Source of the DNA: Muribaculaceae bacterium
GTDB taxonomy: Bacteria > Bacteroidota > Bacteroidia > Bacteroidales > Muribaculaceae
Reading direction: 5' to 3'
NCBI GenBank assembly: GCA_009775355.1
Contig: VSPN01000043.1
Location: 1 to 24,317 of the forward strand
DNA length: 24,317 nucleotides
Shown here: piece after piece, positions 7,339-16,167 of the stretch
Layout of the letters: each line of letters opens with the position of its first letter
How positions within the stretch are numbered: the first letter of the stretch is position 1
The notes under the pieces: generated by a model
Told to the model about the DNA's origin: nothing
Database searches by the model: none
The model's input: the letters and a program-made list of their open reading frames with translations, nothing else
Position numbers and translations under genes: made by a program

Positions 7339-7363
7339 CGGCCGACACTGCGTGTAAAGATTG

Positions 7364-7406
7364 AAACGGGCTGCGGCATTCCACGATGGGATGCCGCAGC
7401 CCGTTT
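7364..7406 (+). terminator. Strong 3' hairpin after the GlmU-like gene
   Basis: AAACGGGCTGCGGCATTCC (7364-7382) pairs with 7388-7406 over 19 bp with one G-U wobble and a 5-base loop ACGAT. The stem ends in TTT and continues TTTGATATTAATAT, a weak U-run. It lies 25 bases after the stop at 7338 and is the likely transcript end. Confidence 0.75.
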
Positions 7407-7662
7407 GATATTAATATGACTCGGCAGATATAGAATTGTAAAAGTTTATACAATATTGGGTTTTATAGTAGAGCTGATTGTTTTGATGTTTGTGATGTTG
7501 TGCAATTAGGTGCAAAATGACACAGGTGCTCCGTTTGAAAAATTAAAGTGGTCGGAATAGAGCTTATATAGCATCAAAAATACATAAATAATACAGTTTG
7601 TATCGGTTTTATAAATAAATCTTGCCGATTGTCAAAAAAATTAAAATTTAATTGGCGAAATA

Positions 7663-7694
7663 TTTGGAATTAATAGTGGAAAGATTTATTTTTG
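7663..7694 (+). promoter_or_regulatory. Promoter of the M6 metalloprotease gene
   Basis: TTTG at 7663-7666, a 20-nt spacer and TATTTTTG at 7687-7694 match the Bacteroidota consensus. The predicted start near 7701 gives a leader of about 130 nt. No promoter was found before the adhesin gene at 10820, so this one may drive both. Confidence 0.7.
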
Positions 7695-7830
7695 TGAAAA
7701 GCTTTTAGGAAAGCAGAGATTTTTTAACACGCACAAAACATTAGGTATGTTGCATATTGTATCATATTGTTTGTCGTATTTTGAATCGCTGCATGAATCA
7801 AATTTACCATATTTCGAGTAAAACCGAACA

Positions 7831-10689
7831 ATGAAATCAAATCTCATTCACATCAGCCTTATTGCGGCGGCAGCGGTCGGTGGTCTCCAGGCGGCGGCCA
7901 AGCCCGCGAAGCAAGGAATCATGACAGTCCCGGCGGCCGACGGCACGGAACTCCGGGTTCGCCTCACCGGCGACGAGTTCTTTCATCAGTATTTTACTGA
8001 AGACGGCTATCCGCTCATCGAGAGGGGAGGTCTTTTCTATTACGGTGATTACGATGCCGACGGCAATGTGATCGACTCCGGCATAAAGGCCGTCGATATG
8101 TCGCTCCGCGGGAAGGAGGCACGTTCTTTCCTGTCGGGAATAGACATGCAGGGGCTTGAGTCGCGCATCATGAAGCGTGCGGCGCGTTCTGAAAGAAGAG
8201 CAAATCAGTTTGCGGGTAATGTAGCCGGCGTGAACCGCACTCCTGCAAAAGCCGCCGGAGAAGACGGCCCTCCCTACGAACGCGGATACGGTCTTTTCCC
8301 CGACCTGCGTTTCCCGGCCTATGGCGCACAGAAGGCTATTGTGATCCTTGTCGAATATACCGACGTCAAATTCAACACCGGCTACAACGCCAAGGACTAT
8401 TTCACCCGTATGCTCAACGAGGACGGGTTTGCCGACTACGGAGCCACAGGATGTGCCGCAGAATATTTCAGACTCAATTCGGGCGGTGCGTTCCTCCCTG
8501 AGTTTGATGTCTACGGGCCGATCACGCTCGCCAACAATATGGCATATTATGGCGGCAACGACTGGCGCGGCAACGACCAGCGCCCGGCCGACATGGTCAA
8601 GGAGGCCTGCGAGCAGCTTGACGATATTGTCGATTTCTCCGAGTATGACCGTAACGGCGACGGCCTTGTAGACAATATATTCATATTTTATGCCGGTCGC
8701 GGCGAGGCATCGGGAGGATCAGCCAACACGGTGTGGCCGCATTCATGGAACATGGTCTCGGCGGGATACCCGGATCTTTATTTCGACGGTGTGCGGGTGC
8801 ATACATATGGCTGCTCGAACGAGTGGGAGAACGGGCGTCCCGACGGCGTCGGCACGTTTATCCACGAGTTCAGTCACGTGATGGGTCTGCCCGACCTCTA
8901 TGCCACACGATATACAAGTTCATTTACCCCCGGAGCCTGGTCTGCTCTCGACTATGGACCCTATAACAACGACGGCATGACGCCGCCCAACTACGGGGCT
9001 TTCGAGCGTTATGCTCTCGGATGGATGAAACCGAATGAGATCAACGGTCCGCTGTCGGCAGTGCTGCCGACGGTCGACGACAATGTGGCCGGAGTGATCC
9101 GCACGACCAAGGATACGGAATTCTTCCTTGTGGAGAACCGCCAGCAGACCGGCTGGGACGCTTACATCCCGGGGCACGGCATGCTCGTATGGCACGTCGA
9201 TTATAATGACTACGTGTGGAACCGTAATGAGGTCAACAATACCCCGAGCCATCAGTATGTCGACATAGAGGAGGCCGACGGAGTCCAGACTGATTCGTCG
9301 CGTGCCGGCGATGCTTTCCCGGGCACGACCAACAAGACTTCTTTCACTCCGCAGACCGCTCCGGCCATGAAGACATGGTCGGGTCAGGCTGTCAACTTCC
9401 CTATCACCGACATAGCGGAGAAAGACGGAGTCATAACGTTCAATGTCCTCGGGGGCGCTGATGCGCCGGAGATTCCGGTGGCCGAAACTCTTCCGGCAGA
9501 AGACATTACACCTGAATCTTTCGTGGCCCGCTGGTCAAAGGTCGCAGGTTACGATCACGTGCTTTCTGTCTATTATTACGGTGACGATGAATCAAGAGTC
9601 TATCTTGACGGATTCAAGTCGCGCAATGTGGGAGAATGCGATTCGTTCGCAGTGAACGGCCTTGTTCCGGAATGTCAGTATTTCTACACTGTCACTCTCA
9701 CTTCGGGGTGGCATTCGGGCGAGGAGTCGGCAGAAACCCCCGTCGCCACAGGCAGACTGACAATCGACTATTACGCGGCTGTCGCCGATGAGGCTACCGG
9801 CGTGCATGAAACCGGCTTCACCGCCAACTGGCTTCCGATGGAGGATGCCCAGTCATGGCTTCTGACCGTTTACGAGCGTGTGCCGGGCGATCCTTTCTTC
9901 GACGTCTGTGACTTTACTGACGGAATTGACAATCTGCACGGATGGTCATCGACATCAGGTGTGACCTACGGCATGGCGGCTTATGCAGGTGAGGCTGTGC
10001 CGTCGCTCAGACTCAACTCAGGCAACACGCTTTCATCTCCGGAATATGACGATATGGTGAGCGCACTCTCGTTCTGGCATCGCGGTAACGGCACCTCTGC
10101 GGGCGATGTGATCAACGTCTTCGCCGAAACAGAAGACGGACGCGTGCAGGTGACTTCTGTCGAGGTGCAGAAAACTGCGGGTGGCACTGTGACGGAAATT
10201 ACGGAATTACCGGGGACTACCCGTCAGGTGGTATTGCAGTTCGTGCGCAACGGTGACGCCGGCTCGCTGGCTGTCGATGATGTCAAGGTGGCTCATGGAC
10301 GCGAATATTCCGATCGACTGCTTGACGCATTTGACGGCCTTGATGTGGGGGCTGGTCTCTCTTACGATGTGAGCGGCCTGAAACCGGGAACTGACTATGT
10401 CTATACGGTGCGTGCCACTGACGGCATTCTCTTCTCCAAGACGTCGAAGCGTATCAATGTCCGGACCAATGACCCCAGCGGGATTGACCGTGTGTCGGCT
10501 TCCTCTGCTTTTGCTGTTGTGCTCGACGGTAATGCTGTCGTTGCGGATACTGACGACGAGATTCTCGTGGCTGATTATACCGGCGCGCTCGTTGCCCGTG
10601 GCTCACGCAAGGTGACGCTGCCCCGCGCGGGACTCTACGTCGTGACTGTGCCCGCTCAGGGTTATGCAGTGAAAATTATCGTAAGGTAA
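7831..10689 (+). CDS. Secreted M6-family metalloprotease with FnIII domains and type IX sorting domain
   Basis: A 952-residue secreted zinc protease related to immune inhibitor A. Residues 1 to about 22 are a signal peptide (LIAAAAVGGLQAAA). Residues about 30-140 look like a propeptide region (DEFFHQYFTEDGYPLIER). The catalytic domain spans about 165-540 with HEFSH at 345-349 inside HExxHxxGxxD (H345, E346, H349, D355), then a Met-containing segment. DRNGDGLVD at 273-281 resembles a calcium loop. An FnIII domain follows (about 547-642). A second FnIII (from about 645 and 825-880) appears split by a jelly-roll insert at about 683-822 (LHGWSSTSG, GSLAVDDVKVAHG). The last 65 residues (DEILVADYTGALVARG, RAGLYVVTVP, VKIIVR) resemble a type IX sorting domain. 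Likely degrades host or dietary proteins at the cell surface; substrate unknown. The start follows a long AT-rich leader and gives the signal peptide. Confidence 0.92.
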   Translation: MKSNLIHISLIAAAAVGGLQAAAKPAKQGIMTVPAADGTELRVRLTGDEFFHQYFTEDGYPLIERGGLFYYGDYDADGNVIDSGIKAVDMSLRGKEARSFLSGIDMQGLESRIMKRAARSERRANQFAGNVAGVNRTPAKAAGEDGPPYERGYGLFPDLRFPAYGAQKAIVILVEYTDVKFNTGYNAKDYFTRMLNEDGFADYGATGCAAEYFRLNSGGAFLPEFDVYGPITLANNMAYYGGNDWRGNDQRPADMVKEACEQLDDIVDFSEYDRNGDGLVDNIFIFYAGRGEASGGSANTVWPHSWNMVSAGYPDLYFDGVRVHTYGCSNEWENGRPDGVGTFIHEFSHVMGLPDLYATRYTSSFTPGAWSALDYGPYNNDGMTPPNYGAFERYALGWMKPNEINGPLSAVLPTVDDNVAGVIRTTKDTEFFLVENRQQTGWDAYIPGHGMLVWHVDYNDYVWNRNEVNNTPSHQYVDIEEADGVQTDSSRAGDAFPGTTNKTSFTPQTAPAMKTWSGQAVNFPITDIAEKDGVITFNVLGGADAPEIPVAETLPAEDITPESFVARWSKVAGYDHVLSVYYYGDDESRVYLDGFKSRNVGECDSFAVNGLVPECQYFYTVTLTSGWHSGEESAETPVATGRLTIDYYAAVADEATGVHETGFTANWLPMEDAQSWLLTVYERVPGDPFFDVCDFTDGIDNLHGWSSTSGVTYGMAAYAGEAVPSLRLNSGNTLSSPEYDDMVSALSFWHRGNGTSAGDVINVFAETEDGRVQVTSVEVQKTAGGTVTEITELPGTTRQVVLQFVRNGDAGSLAVDDVKVAHGREYSDRLLDAFDGLDVGAGLSYDVSGLKPGTDYVYTVRATDGILFSKTSKRINVRTNDPSGIDRVSASSAFAVVLDGNAVVADTDDEILVADYTGALVARGSRKVTLPRAGLYVVTVPAQGYAVKIIVR

Positions 10690-10695
10690 TCATAT

Positions 10696-10740
10696 GGGTC
10701 TGCCGGAGAACCGTCCTGAAGAGGATGTTCCGGCAGACCC
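10696..10740 (+). terminator. Hairpin after the M6 protease gene, no U-run
   Basis: GGGTCTGCCG (10696-10705) pairs with CGGCAGACCC (10731-10740). Beyond a two-base bulge, GAAC/GTTC and TCCT/AGGA extend the stem around a small loop. It starts 7 bases after the stop. No U-run follows (GAATCATTAATTG), so termination may be partial, leaving read-through into the adhesin gene, or it may protect the 3' end of the protease message. Confidence 0.55.
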
Positions 10741-10819
10741 GAATCATTAATTGCGGTCCCGCTTCGGAAAAGGTTTCGGGCGGAGCGGTGACCTAATCTC
10801 CGAAACTAAGTGTAGTATT

Positions 10820-13800
10820 ATGAAACGAATTCTAAACCGGATTTTTTCCGTAGCGCTTGCGGCGGCGATGACAACGTCTCCCGTTCTGGCGCAGACGGCG
10901 AAAAAGGCTACGGCCGCAGGTGCTGATCCTCGGAAAGCGGCAGTTGCCATGAAGGCTGAGCCGCGGAAGGCTCAGGGTAAGGGTGTGTCGAAGATCTTCG
11001 ATCTGAAGACACGCAGTGCGAATTCCGGAATCAGAGAGGCCAGACGCGGTATGTCGGCTCCTGTCAAGGCGGTGCTCAAGGCAGCCGGTGATATGCCTGA
11101 ACTGTACGGCTCGGTTATTTATAGTGACAACTTCGTCTCGGAAGATGAAGTGGGTCTCTACAAGCTTCCCCGGAGTGCGGATGAGTCTCCTTCGCTTCTG
11201 ATCAGCGGAGTAAAAGCGAACAACGGAGGCGTATGCGTGGACGGTATATATTATACCACGTCATATGTCAATTTCTTCGGAATTATACTTGTGACCGTAG
11301 ATGCGTACGATGTGGAGGCTATGGAAAAGGTAAATTCCTATAGTTCACAGGATCTCAGTCTGGTCGCTTCAGGAGGTTACGCGCTTGACCCGACCGACAA
11401 CAGTGTGTATGGTATCACTTACAATGCAGAGGGAAACGGACGGCAGCTTTCGAAGCTCTCTTTTGGCAACGGCGATCCTACAGCCACTGCTGTAGGTGCT
11501 ATTGATGGAAACTGGAACTCCATCTCCATCGACGCGCAGGGTCAGATATATGGCATAAGCTATGATGGCATTGAGCAGGGAGAAACTTTCGTCGTTACCA
11601 AATCTTATCTCAACAAGATCGACAAGACGACTGGTGCCGTCACTCTCGTCGGAGAGACAGGCGTGGCTCCTCAGTACATTTCAAGCTCGACCATCGACAA
11701 GAAGAGTGGTCGTATGTTCTGGAATGTCTGCCCTGCTGATGAAACCGGCTGGATCTATGAGGTCGATCTGACCACAGGTCATGCGGATGCGCTCTATCAG
11801 CTTTCAGGCGGAGAAGAGATCGTCGGCATGTATGTTCCCGAACCTGCGGCGGAACCCGGCGCACCTGCTGAGTGCGAGGATATCAATCTTACTTTCTTCG
11901 GCGGTTCGCTCAGGGGTACATGTCAGCTCAAAACCCCCTCTTTGACTTATGACGGTTCTGAAGGAACAGGTTCTCTGACTGTGAAGATCCTTGCTAATGG
12001 CGAGGAGTTGTCGTCAATGGCGTCGGCATCATGGGGACGCAAGGTCACACTTCCTGTAAACCTCAGTGATAAAGGCGCCGGCATGTATTCCTTTACAATC
12101 TACGCAGTAGGCGATGGTGGTGAAGGCGTTAAGACGCGCATCAAAAATGTGTGGGTGGGAGCCGACACACCGGAGGCTCCAAAGGCCTCGCTTGTTTATG
12201 CCAACGGAAACATGGAGGTGACCTGGGACGCAGTGACCGGAACTGTCAACGGCGGTTATCTCGATACTTCATCTCTGAAATACAAGGTGGTGCGTGCCGA
12301 TGGCAGTGTTGCTGCTGATGGTCTCACCGAGACTTCGTTCTCTGAGGCTGTGGCCGAACCCCAGGATATCACTTCATACTATTATACAGTCTATGCCATT
12401 GCCGGCGATCTTCAGTCTGCCGCTTCTCGGACCAACGTGATAGTACTCGGCAATATCGTGCCCCCTTATACGGCAGATTTCGTCAATGACGGTCTGGCCG
12501 GCTGGACGGTGATCGATGCTAATGAAGACGGCAAAATCTGGTCTGTTGAAGGCGATACCGGCGAGGTTCGCATGTCTTACAACAGTTCCAAGGCTATGGA
12601 CGACTGGCTGATCACGCCTCCCATGAAACTCGAAGCCGGAAAGAACTACGAGGTGTCGTTCCAGGCAAGAGGCAACAGCAACTCTTTCGCAGAGCGTTTC
12701 GAGGTCAAATATGGCATGTCAAATACAGCCGACGGCATGACAGGCACTCTCGTGCCTGTGACTGAAACTGCGGGCAAAGAGTATGAAAGCTACAGCGAGT
12801 ATCTGACGCCGACCGAAAGCGGAATATATTATATCGGCTTCCATGGTATCTCTGATGCTGACATGTTCTATCTGTACCTTAAGGATATCAGTATCGAAGC
12901 CGGTGTCTCCGACAATGCTCCCGGTCTCGCATCCGATCTCGTCGTGACTGCTGACGAGGCAGGTGCACTCAAGACTTCTGTCTCGTTCAAGGCTCCGTCC
13001 AAGACATTCAACGGACAGACTCTTGCAAGCCTCACCAAGCTTGAGATTCTCAGAGGCAATGAAGTGGTGAAGACATGGAGCAATCCGGTTCCCGGAGACT
13101 CTTACTCCTTCGATGACACTCTGACAGCATCGGGTATTGTGACTTATTCTGTTGTGGGTTACAACGAGAGCGGTGTCGGCATGAGAGCCGAAGAATCGGT
13201 TTACGTCGGCTTCAAGGCTCCTGCTGCTCCCGTTTCGGCTTCAGTCGAGGCGACTGCAGTGACCGGCGAGGTTATCATCTCCTGGACTCCGGTCACTCAG
13301 GATGTCGACGGCAGAACACTGCCCGCGGGTCAGGTCTCCTATACAGTCGTCAATACTGATGGCATCGTGACCGAGGGTCTGAAGACCGATTCATATACTT
13401 ATCAGGCTGTCGCTGCCGGTGAGCAGGATTTCGTTCAGTATGGTGTATATGCCGTCTATGACGGAATGGACGGTGAAATGCAGGTGACAGACATGATTCC
13501 TGTCGGAACTCCCTACGATGGCTTGTCGGAGTCATTTGCTGGCGGTTCTCTCCATTACATCTGGGGTAAGAACACTGCTCTGGGCGGTGATGTGACTGTA
13601 CTTAACGACGAGAGCGGAATCCCCTCTCAGGACGGCGACGGTTACTGTCTCGGCATAAAGGGTCAGAATCTTGATCAGGGAGCTTCGTTCTTCTCGGGCC
13701 TTGTGTCTCTCGATAAGCTTGAGAATCCGGGTCTTACCTTCTATGTGTTCGATGTCGCGACTATTGGTGAAGGTCCCGACATTGATGAGATATCCGTGTC

Positions 13801-15379
13801 GATCAGGACATCCGATTCTGATTATACAGAGGTATTCTCTTCTACCGTAGAGCAGATATGCGAAGGCTCGACCGACGGCTGGAGCAAGGTGCTCATTCCG
13901 CTCGGAGCGTATGCGAACAAAACGATACAGTTCCAGCTTACAGGTGTCACCAAGGCTTACGTCTATAAAGTGATCGACAATATCAAGGTAGGCTCCATAT
14001 TTGCCAATGACCTTGAGGCCACCGGTATTTCCGCTCCTTCGAAAGTGGCGGCAGGAAACGACTACGTGGTTGACGTGGCTGTCTCCAACGCCGGCGCACA
14101 GGCTGCAGCTTCTTACAAAGTCGAGCTCTACGCCGACGAGGAGCTGGTGGAGGCCAAGGAATGCGGCACGCTTGAGTCTGGTGCGAGCGCCACAGTCTCT
14201 TTCAACCGCCACATGTCGCCTCTCGCTTCTGATCCTGTGACATACTACGCAAAGGTTGTCTACGCAGCCGATCAGGATGACACCAACAACCAGACTTTGT
14301 CTGTGACGGTGACTCCGATAGTATCGACTCTTCCCGTCGCCACTGATCTTGCTGGCGCGGTGTCAGCCGACGGTATCCGTCTGACTTGGAAAGAACCCAA
14401 TCTCGAGGGCGGTGTGTCGCAGCCTGTGACCGATGACTTCGAGGATGCCGAATCGTTTGCCGATCATTATGGAGATTGGACATTTGTCGATGTCGACCAG
14501 TATACGGTAGGAGGCTTCCAGGGTACCGACATTCCCGGTATCACATCGTTCGAGACCAAGGGATCATACTGGGTATGGGATCACGAGAAGCTCGGAAATG
14601 ATTCGTTCAAGGCGTACTCAGGTGAAAAGTATCTCTTCACTCTGTTTAATTCAGACGGACACGGAGGTGTGGTTCAGAACAACGAATGGGCGATATCTCC
14701 CGAACTCGACGGTTCTGCACAGACCATCTCGTTCTACGCCAGAAGTTATTCGGGCGATTATCCTGAGAAGGTGTCGGTTTATTACTCGACAGGCAGTCTC
14801 CAGCCTTCTGATTTCGTGAAGATAGAAGGTGCCGGCTCGACTTCAGTCCCGGGAGTATGGACTCTCTTCGAGGCCCAGCTTCCCGCAGGAGCCAAGCATT
14901 TCGCAATCGTATGCGAGTCTTACGACGCATTCTCGTTCATGGTTGACGATGTGACATATATACCCGCCGGAACGGCAAATCTTGAGATCGAGGGCTACAA
15001 CGTATACCGCGACGGAGTCAAGATCAACGACGTTCCCGTTCAGGAGACCGAATACGTCGACGCCAATGTGACGGCAGGTGAGACATATACGTATGTTGTC
15101 ACTGTAGTCTACAAGGAGAAAGGCGAATCCGCTCCCTCTGCCGAGGCAGTTGTGTCTTACGTGGGTGTTGATGGAATCGAGGCGGTCGGTCTGACTGTCA
15201 AGGCTGTCGGAAATGACATCATCGTGCTCAATGCAGATGGACTCGGAGTGACAATCGCATCCGCCAACGGCGCTGTCATCTACAACGGCCCGGGAGAGGA
15301 GAAGACTGTCGTTACTGTCGGCAGCGGTGTCTACATCGTTACCGCCGGCAAGACCGTAAGAAAAGTCCTCATCAAGTAG
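10820..15379 (+). CDS. Large secreted adhesin with propeller-like, FnIII, jelly-roll and CARDB-like domains
   Basis: A 1519-residue surface protein. Signal peptide at 1-25 (MKRILNRIFSVALAAAM, ending VLAQ), then a basic linker to about 90. Residues about 95-340 read like a partial beta-propeller (ALDPTDNSVYGITY, LNKIDKTTGAVTLVGETG). FnIII-like segments lie at about 452-545, 700-790 and 795-890. Jelly-roll domains of the choice-of-anchor J or cleaved-adhesin type lie at about 548-695 and 1198-1381, with a related one at about 898-1060. A CARDB-like domain spans about 1062-1170. The second jelly-roll is followed by YNVYRDGVKINDVPV, an arrangement like gingipain adhesin regions. The final 69 residues (GVTIASANGAVIYNG, GSGVYIVTAGKTVRKVLIK) resemble a type IX sorting domain. 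No protease motif seen. The ATG at 10820 is preferred over a TTG at 10751 because it places the signal peptide at the N-terminus. Adhesion is inferred. Confidence 0.85.
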   Translation: MKRILNRIFSVALAAAMTTSPVLAQTAKKATAAGADPRKAAVAMKAEPRKAQGKGVSKIFDLKTRSANSGIREARRGMSAPVKAVLKAAGDMPELYGSVIYSDNFVSEDEVGLYKLPRSADESPSLLISGVKANNGGVCVDGIYYTTSYVNFFGIILVTVDAYDVEAMEKVNSYSSQDLSLVASGGYALDPTDNSVYGITYNAEGNGRQLSKLSFGNGDPTATAVGAIDGNWNSISIDAQGQIYGISYDGIEQGETFVVTKSYLNKIDKTTGAVTLVGETGVAPQYISSSTIDKKSGRMFWNVCPADETGWIYEVDLTTGHADALYQLSGGEEIVGMYVPEPAAEPGAPAECEDINLTFFGGSLRGTCQLKTPSLTYDGSEGTGSLTVKILANGEELSSMASASWGRKVTLPVNLSDKGAGMYSFTIYAVGDGGEGVKTRIKNVWVGADTPEAPKASLVYANGNMEVTWDAVTGTVNGGYLDTSSLKYKVVRADGSVAADGLTETSFSEAVAEPQDITSYYYTVYAIAGDLQSAASRTNVIVLGNIVPPYTADFVNDGLAGWTVIDANEDGKIWSVEGDTGEVRMSYNSSKAMDDWLITPPMKLEAGKNYEVSFQARGNSNSFAERFEVKYGMSNTADGMTGTLVPVTETAGKEYESYSEYLTPTESGIYYIGFHGISDADMFYLYLKDISIEAGVSDNAPGLASDLVVTADEAGALKTSVSFKAPSKTFNGQTLASLTKLEILRGNEVVKTWSNPVPGDSYSFDDTLTASGIVTYSVVGYNESGVGMRAEESVYVGFKAPAAPVSASVEATAVTGEVIISWTPVTQDVDGRTLPAGQVSYTVVNTDGIVTEGLKTDSYTYQAVAAGEQDFVQYGVYAVYDGMDGEMQVTDMIPVGTPYDGLSESFAGGSLHYIWGKNTALGGDVTVLNDESGIPSQDGDGYCLGIKGQNLDQGASFFSGLVSLDKLENPGLTFYVFDVATIGEGPDIDEISVSIRTSDSDYTEVFSSTVEQICEGSTDGWSKVLIPLGAYANKTIQFQLTGVTKAYVYKVIDNIKVGSIFANDLEATGISAPSKVAAGNDYVVDVAVSNAGAQAAASYKVELYADEELVEAKECGTLESGASATVSFNRHMSPLASDPVTYYAKVVYAADQDDTNNQTLSVTVTPIVSTLPVATDLAGAVSADGIRLTWKEPNLEGGVSQPVTDDFEDAESFADHYGDWTFVDVDQYTVGGFQGTDIPGITSFETKGSYWVWDHEKLGNDSFKAYSGEKYLFTLFNSDGHGGVVQNNEWAISPELDGSAQTISFYARSYSGDYPEKVSVYYSTGSLQPSDFVKIEGAGSTSVPGVWTLFEAQLPAGAKHFAIVCESYDAFSFMVDDVTYIPAGTANLEIEGYNVYRDGVKINDVPVQETEYVDANVTAGETYTYVVTVVYKEKGESAPSAEAVVSYVGVDGIEAVGLTVKAVGNDIIVLNADGLGVTIASANGAVIYNGPGEEKTVVTVGSGVYIVTAGKTVRKVLIK

Positions 15380-15410
15380 TAAAGCATATTTACTTTCGCA
15401 TATCTATCCG

Positions 15411-15444
15411 GAGGGACGCCGTCAGGCGTCCCTCTTTTCTTTTC
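15411..15444 (+). terminator. Intrinsic terminator after the large adhesin gene
   Basis: GAGGGACGCC (15411-15420) and GGCGTCCCTC (15425-15434) pair perfectly over 10 bp around a GTCA loop, followed by TTTTCTTTTC. A classic intrinsic terminator separating the adhesin from the ribosomal operon. Confidence 0.92.
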
Positions 15445-15519
15445 GCCCGATCTGCTCCAAAATCCGTTTGTAACAAACTTTACGATCTTAACCGCTTTAA
15501 CACAAATTTTGCGGAAATA

Positions 15520-15551
15520 CTTGCGTAAGACTCTGATTTTTTGTATCTTTG
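15520..15551 (+). promoter_or_regulatory. Promoter of the fused str-S10 operon
   Basis: TATCTTTG at 15544-15551 matches the -7 consensus. CTTG at 15520-15523 is a three-of-four -33 match with a 20-nt spacer. The sequence upstream is AT-rich, as expected for a strong ribosomal promoter. Transcription near 15558 would give a leader of about 135 nt before rpsL. No other match was seen down to rplN, so this may drive the whole operon. Confidence 0.65.
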
Positions 15552-15583
15552 CAGCGCATTTCGAAGCGACTGCGCCTCTCGGT

Positions 15584-15620
15584 GCGAGCTAAGCAATTGG
15601 TTGTCAATTGCTTGGCGCGT
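15584..15620 (+). promoter_or_regulatory. Hairpin in the rpsL leader
   Basis: AAGCAATTG (15591-15599) pairs perfectly with CAATTGCTT (15605-15613). Weaker outer pairs GCG..GCT/GGC..CGT extend the stem to 15584 and 15620. It is not followed by a U-run, so it is not a simple attenuator. A role in ribosomal-protein autoregulation or message stability is possible but not shown. Confidence 0.45.
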
Positions 15621-15692
15621 GTTATATGTGTGGTGTGGTGGCTTTGCAGAACTCTGATATAACTGTAAATTCTAAATAAAAACAGACAAAGA

Positions 15693-16076
15693 ATGCCTAC
15701 AATTCAGCAATTAGTAAGAAAAGGGCGGACCGTTCTGAAAGACAAGAGCAAATCGCCGGCCTTGGATTCGTGTCCTCAGCGTCGCGGCGTGTGCGTGCGT
15801 GTCTACACCACCACACCCAAGAAGCCTAACTCCGCAATGCGTAAGGTGGCACGTGTGCGCCTCACCAACGGCAAGGAGGTCAACAGCTACATCCCCGGAG
15901 AGGGACACAATCTTCAGGAGCACTCCATCGTTATGGTGCGCGGAGGCCGTGTGAAAGACCTTCCCGGTGTGCGTTATCACATCGTGCGCGGCACACTCGA
16001 TACAGCCGGTGTGCAGGGTCGTACTCAGCGTCGCTCCAAGTATGGTGCAAAGCGTCCTAAGGCAGCCAAGAAATAA
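15693..16076 (+). CDS. rpsL: Small ribosomal subunit protein S12
   Basis: A 127-residue S12 protein of the 30S decoding centre, close to the usual 124 residues. The conserved core is intact: VYTTTPKKPNSA, GEGHNLQEHS, GGRVKDLPGVRYH and the tail SKYGAKRPKAAKK. K43 and K88, where substitutions give streptomycin resistance in other bacteria, are both wild-type lysines. D89 next to K88 is the residue that is methylthiolated in some bacteria. It is the first gene of the fused operon and starts after an A-rich stretch (AAATAAAAACAGACAAAGA). A 143-nt gap with two hairpins separates it from rpsG. Confidence 0.98.
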   Translation: MPTIQQLVRKGRTVLKDKSKSPALDSCPQRRGVCVRVYTTTPKKPNSAMRKVARVRLTNGKEVNSYIPGEGHNLQEHSIVMVRGGRVKDLPGVRYHIVRGTLDTAGVQGRTQRRSKYGAKRPKAAKK

Positions 16077-16095
16077 AGACTGCGTCTTACGAATC

Positions 16096-16167
16096 AATCA
16101 AAACAAACTCCGTTTTTGATTTATTGGATGGCTAATGGTTGAGTAAACCCGGCAAGAGAGCCGGGTT
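16096..16167 (+). promoter_or_regulatory. Two hairpins in the rpsL-rpsG gap, candidate S7 regulatory site
   Basis: AATCAAAA (16096-16103) pairs with TTTTGATT (16114-16121) over 8 bp with a 10-base loop. AACCCGGC (16146-16153) pairs with GCCGGGTT (16160-16167) over 8 bp with loop AAGAGA. Both lie in the 143-nt rpsL-rpsG gap. In E. coli, S7 represses its operon by binding the same gap. The position is the only shared evidence; I see no direct match to the E. coli element. Confidence 0.5.

Larger units (their letters stand above)
7339..7830. other. 492-base AT-rich intergenic region
   Basis: It contains the terminator hairpin at 7364-7406 and the promoter at 7663-7694. Between them, about 255 bases are strongly AT-rich with no open frame of note and no hairpin that I would defend. 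The leader downstream of the promoter (about 7701-7830) is also AT-rich and appears unstructured. Confidence 0.6.
15380..15692. other. 313-base region between adhesin gene and ribosomal operon
   Basis: It contains the adhesin terminator (15411-15444), an AT-rich upstream promoter region, the rpsL promoter (15520-15551) and a structured leader of about 135 nt (15558-15692). No open frame with family resemblance was seen. Confidence 0.6.

Noticed and set aside
10751..10819. TTG start for an extended adhesin
   Set aside because: It would bury the signal peptide 23 residues inside the protein.
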